Positions 8,596 through 10,843 of a stretch of DNA of 10,843 nt are shown here, piece by piece. The number at the start of each line of letters is the position of its first letter. Position 1 is the first letter of the stretch. The translations under genes were made by a program, and so were the position numbers. The stretch spans positions 1 through 10,843 of the forward strand of contig JALWKH010000355.1 of the NCBI GenBank assembly GCA_026996635.1, in the 5' to 3' direction. The stretch comes from Bacteroidales bacterium. GTDB taxonomy: Bacteria; Bacteroidota; Bacteroidia; Bacteroidales; JALTDM01. The notes beneath the pieces are model-generated. The model did no database searches and was not told the origin of the DNA. It saw only the letters and a list, made by a program, of their open reading frames with translations.

Positions 8596-8617
8596 TTTTT
8601 TTATTGGCTATAGCTTT

Positions 8618-8651
8618 AAACTCCTCTCACATATTTTCGAGAGGAGTTTTT
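8618..8651 (+). terminator. Intrinsic terminator after the C25 peptidase gene
   Basis: A perfect 11-bp inverted repeat, AAACTCCTCTC (8618-8628) and GAGAGGAGTTT (8639-8649), with a 10-base loop forms a hairpin directly followed by a short T run ending at 8651. It starts 22 bases after the peptidase stop codon. This is a standard Rho-independent terminator and probably ends the peptidase transcript. Confidence 0.88.
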
Positions 8652-8662
8652 AATTTGTTAGC

Positions 8663-9748
8663 ATGCTGAGAAAGAAAATACATATATTGGCTTATCTTTT
8701 ATTTACCGCAAAAATTTTATTTTCACAAACAACTTATTCCTTTTTTGTAGCCGGTCACGTATATGGAAATCCAGGGTCGGATTCATTAGGCGTTTATTAC
8801 AAGTTCAAAAATAAATTTTCATATATCACATCACGGCCTGAAATTAAATTCGGCGTTTTTACGGGAGATATCGTAAGACACCCTTCGGCAGAAGCTTGGG
8901 ATTCAATTGATGCTGATGTCTCTGAACTGGGACTGCCTGTATATTTTTGTGCCGGCAATCATGATATGTACAATAGAACACTTTTCGAACAAAGATACGG
9001 CAGGACATATTATTCTTTCATGTATGATAATGATTTATTTATCGTATTGGATCCAAATCTTGATAACTGGAATATTTCCCAACCGCAGTTGGACATGATT
9101 GACTCGGCATTGTCTTTTAATAATTATGAAAATATTTTCGTTCTTTTTCATCAGGTATTATGGTGCGATAATCCGTTATATAACGACTTAACACCCAATT
9201 CTTACGAAGGCAAAGACGATACTATAAATTTTTGGACTGCAGTAGAACCCCGTTTTCATAACTTGCCCAATAATGTCTATATGTTTGCAGGAGATGTAGG
9301 AGCAATCAATAATTCTAACAATATTTTTTACGATAATTACGATAACATTACACTAATTGCCTCGGGAATGGGGAATAACTCTGCTTACGAGAATTTTATT
9401 GTTGTGAATATCGATTCAGAGAAAAATGTCACTTTCGATGTAGTTTGCTTAAACGGCAATTCACAATTTTGTTGTGACGACATCAGCATGTACGACCACT
9501 ACATCCCTTTGTCACAAGCAAATACGCAAAAACAAAACATCATTTATATCCGTAACTATTTACACGTTTTAAATTTTAAGAATACCACCCTCGACGTTTA
9601 CGACTTGACGGGTAGAAAGATAATAACCAAACAAATAAACTCAGAACATGAAACAGTTTTCACGGGAACTCTTAAAACTAACATTTACATCATAAATATT
9701 CACTCAACTTCAACTAATGAGACCTACAAAATTTTCATACCGGAATAA
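8663..9748 (+). CDS. Secreted metallophosphoesterase-like protein with degenerate T9SS-type tail
   Basis: The 361-residue product has a signal peptide (about 1-21, before Gln22), which supports the ATG at 8663. The metallophosphoesterase fold is indicated by GDIVR (68-72, motif GDxxR), GNHD (98-101) and FHQ with His163. Two canonical metal sites differ. Where the family usually has DxH the protein reads AGHVYG (30-35), so the Asp is replaced by Gly31. Where GHxH is expected it reads AGDVGA (209-214). The AGHxYG and AGDxG forms recall a Bacteroidota subfamily, so they may be family-specific and not decay. The last 70 residues (about 290-361) have the LDVYDLTGRKI core of a type A T9SS sorting domain but lack the YPNP opening. 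The substrate is unknown; the location is predicted to be outside the cytoplasm, perhaps at the surface. The gene starts 12 bases after a terminator. Phosphatase activity should not be assumed. Confidence 0.83.
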   Translation: MLRKKIHILAYLLFTAKILFSQTTYSFFVAGHVYGNPGSDSLGVYYKFKNKFSYITSRPEIKFGVFTGDIVRHPSAEAWDSIDADVSELGLPVYFCAGNHDMYNRTLFEQRYGRTYYSFMYDNDLFIVLDPNLDNWNISQPQLDMIDSALSFNNYENIFVLFHQVLWCDNPLYNDLTPNSYEGKDDTINFWTAVEPRFHNLPNNVYMFAGDVGAINNSNNIFYDNYDNITLIASGMGNNSAYENFIVVNIDSEKNVTFDVVCLNGNSQFCCDDISMYDHYIPLSQANTQKQNIIYIRNYLHVLNFKNTTLDVYDLTGRKIITKQINSEHETVFTGTLKTNIYIINIHSTSTNETYKIFIPE

Positions 9749-9776
9749 AACCGTAAACTCACAACCATTTTATTAC

Positions 9777-9784
9777 TATCTTTG
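9777..9784 (+). promoter_or_regulatory. Candidate Bacteroidota -7 promoter box (TATCTTTG)
   Basis: TATCTTTG is an exact match to the Bacteroidota -7 consensus TAnnTTTG. It lies in the 73-bp gap before the lipoprotein gene, 37 bases upstream of its ATG, implying a leader of about 30 bases. No TTG -33 box is visible at the expected distance. It is the same kind of site as that before the C25 peptidase gene. Confidence 0.5.
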
Positions 9785-9821
9785 GCTTGCTTTTTGATTA
9801 TTAAACTACAAATTTTAGATT

Positions 9822-10843
9822 ATGAAGCTACGTTATTTTTACGGACTACTTATAGTACTCTTCATTGCAGGTTGTTCGTCCACTGATAAACTTATCAGAA
9901 AAGGACAGTACGATAAAGCATTTCGAAAAGCATTAAAAAGAGTTATCCGTAATCCGCAGAACGAAAAAGAAGTTTACAACCTCGCCACTGCTTACAACAA
10001 AGCACAAGAAAATTCCGAAGCAAGAATAAAAGAACTTGTAAGCAGCGGGCAACCTGATATTTGGGACGATGTATATTACGAATACACCAGAATGAACGAC
10101 CGCTACAACAAAATAAAACCTGTATTACCTCTGAGATACAAAGGTAAAAACCTTGAAATAAAACACGATGACTACTACAATCTTGCAATAAATGCCAAAA
10201 AGAAGGCAGCTGAATATCATTATGTTCTAGGGAAAAAACTTCTCAATTCCAACAATAAATCCGATATAAGAAAAGCTTATTACGAATTTGATAAAGTACT
10301 CACCTATTTTGACAACTACAAAGACGCAAAACAACTTAAAGAAACAGCATATCAAAAAGGTATAAGCCGTATAGCTGTTTTTGTTGAAAATCATTCCAAG
10401 TACAAACTTTTCAGAGATTATTTGGAAGCATTGTATGATTTTGACATTTCCGATTTAAACAGCAAATGGACAAGATTTGAATTTGTTACAAGTCTTGATG
10501 TGCCAAAAAACAAAGACGGATACATAAAGGTAGTTATTGATGATATTGAAATATCACCCGAAAGAGTGGAAAGCAATACTTATGTGGTAGAAAAAAACAT
10601 AGTGGTGGGAGAAGATTATGTTTACGATGACAACGGACATATCGTAACCGACAGCACAGGACAACCTGTGACACACCCGGTAATGGGCAAAGCAAAATGT
10701 ATAGTTAAAGAAACCCACTTAAAAAAAGACGGATTTATTAAAGCCACAGTATTTTACATTGACGGATATTCACAAAACTTAATAAAAAAATCACCCATTG
10801 GTGCAGACCAGCATTTTGAATATGCATTTGCAAGGGCTGATGG
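9822..10843 (+). CDS. Lipoprotein with TPR-like helical repeats (3' end outside the window)
   Basis: The frame starts at ATG 9822 and stays open for 340 codons plus two bases to the window end, so the C terminus is missing. The N terminus is a lipoprotein signal (hydrophobic YFYGLLIVLF, then IAGC with Cys18 as the lipidated residue, followed by SSTDK). Residues about 24-65 form a TPR-like helix pair (GQYDKAFRKALKRVIRNP, then YNLATAYNKAQ). A second helical segment with a YKDAKQLKETAYQKG pattern lies at about 129-185. The rest is mixed alpha/beta with a VVGEDYVYDDNGHIVTDS segment and a following strand-rich region, which resembles a widespread uncharacterised Bacteroidota lipoprotein family. 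No enzyme motif is seen. A scaffold role in the envelope is only an inference from the TPR-like part. The final visible residues (FEYAFARAD) do not look like a protein end. Confidence 0.85.
   Translation, partial: MKLRYFYGLLIVLFIAGCSSTDKLIRKGQYDKAFRKALKRVIRNPQNEKEVYNLATAYNKAQENSEARIKELVSSGQPDIWDDVYYEYTRMNDRYNKIKPVLPLRYKGKNLEIKHDDYYNLAINAKKKAAEYHYVLGKKLLNSNNKSDIRKAYYEFDKVLTYFDNYKDAKQLKETAYQKGISRIAVFVENHSKYKLFRDYLEALYDFDISDLNSKWTRFEFVTSLDVPKNKDGYIKVVIDDIEISPERVESNTYVVEKNIVVGEDYVYDDNGHIVTDSTGQPVTHPVMGKAKCIVKETHLKKDGFIKATVFYIDGYSQNLIKKSPIGADQHFEYAFARAD

Noticed and set aside
9744..9774. A 7-bp inverted repeat (AATAAAA / TTTTATT) after the phosphoesterase gene.
   Set aside because: The stem is entirely A/T with a 17-base loop, too weak for a terminator, and its right arm runs almost up to a better-supported promoter box.
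9943..10188. An 81-codon minus-strand frame at the right end.
   Set aside because: It overlaps the lipoprotein frame, which is open to the window end and has a clear lipoprotein signal and helical repeats.

Overview
The window looks like part of a Bacteroidota (Bacteroidetes) chromosome. It is AT-rich, and all six genes lie on the + strand. The proteins carry hallmarks of the phylum: two kinds of type IX secretion system (T9SS) C-terminal sorting signal, a PorP/SprF-family outer-membrane protein, a gingipain-like C25 peptidase, and Bacteroidota-type -7 promoter boxes (TAnnTTTG) in place of Shine-Dalgarno-led starts. The order within the phylum cannot be fixed from this sequence alone.

Region 1 (1-5356) is a tight three-gene cluster. 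It begins with a secreted, glycine-rich, tail-fibre-like repeat protein (1-1665). After a 3-bp gap comes a 918-residue surface protein with a beta-rich N-terminal region, seven Ig-like repeats and a gliding-motility-type (type B) T9SS sorting domain (1669-4425). After a 10-bp gap comes a PorP/SprF-family protein (4436-5356). A type B cargo next to its own SprF-like protein is a known arrangement in T9SS bacteria (SprB/SprF being the model). The tail-fibre-like protein in the same apparent transcript is the less explained part.

Region 2 (5357-8651) is a separately promoted gene for a C25 cysteine peptidase. It has a propeptide, intact His/Cys catalytic residues, two PKD domains, a GEVED domain and a type A T9SS signal. 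A strong intrinsic terminator closes the unit.

Region 3 (8663-9748) encodes a secreted metallophosphoesterase-like protein that lacks some canonical metal ligands and has a degenerate type A-like tail. Region 4 (9749-end) has a likely promoter and then a lipoprotein gene with TPR-like helices that runs off the window end.

At least two proteins (the type B adhesin and the C25 peptidase), probably a third (the phosphoesterase), appear to be T9SS cargo, and the SprF-like protein is a T9SS accessory. The locus therefore reads as a cell-surface and secretion neighbourhood. I see no RNA genes, mobile elements, CRISPR arrays or phage integration signs. No stretch longer than 300 bases lacks a gene.
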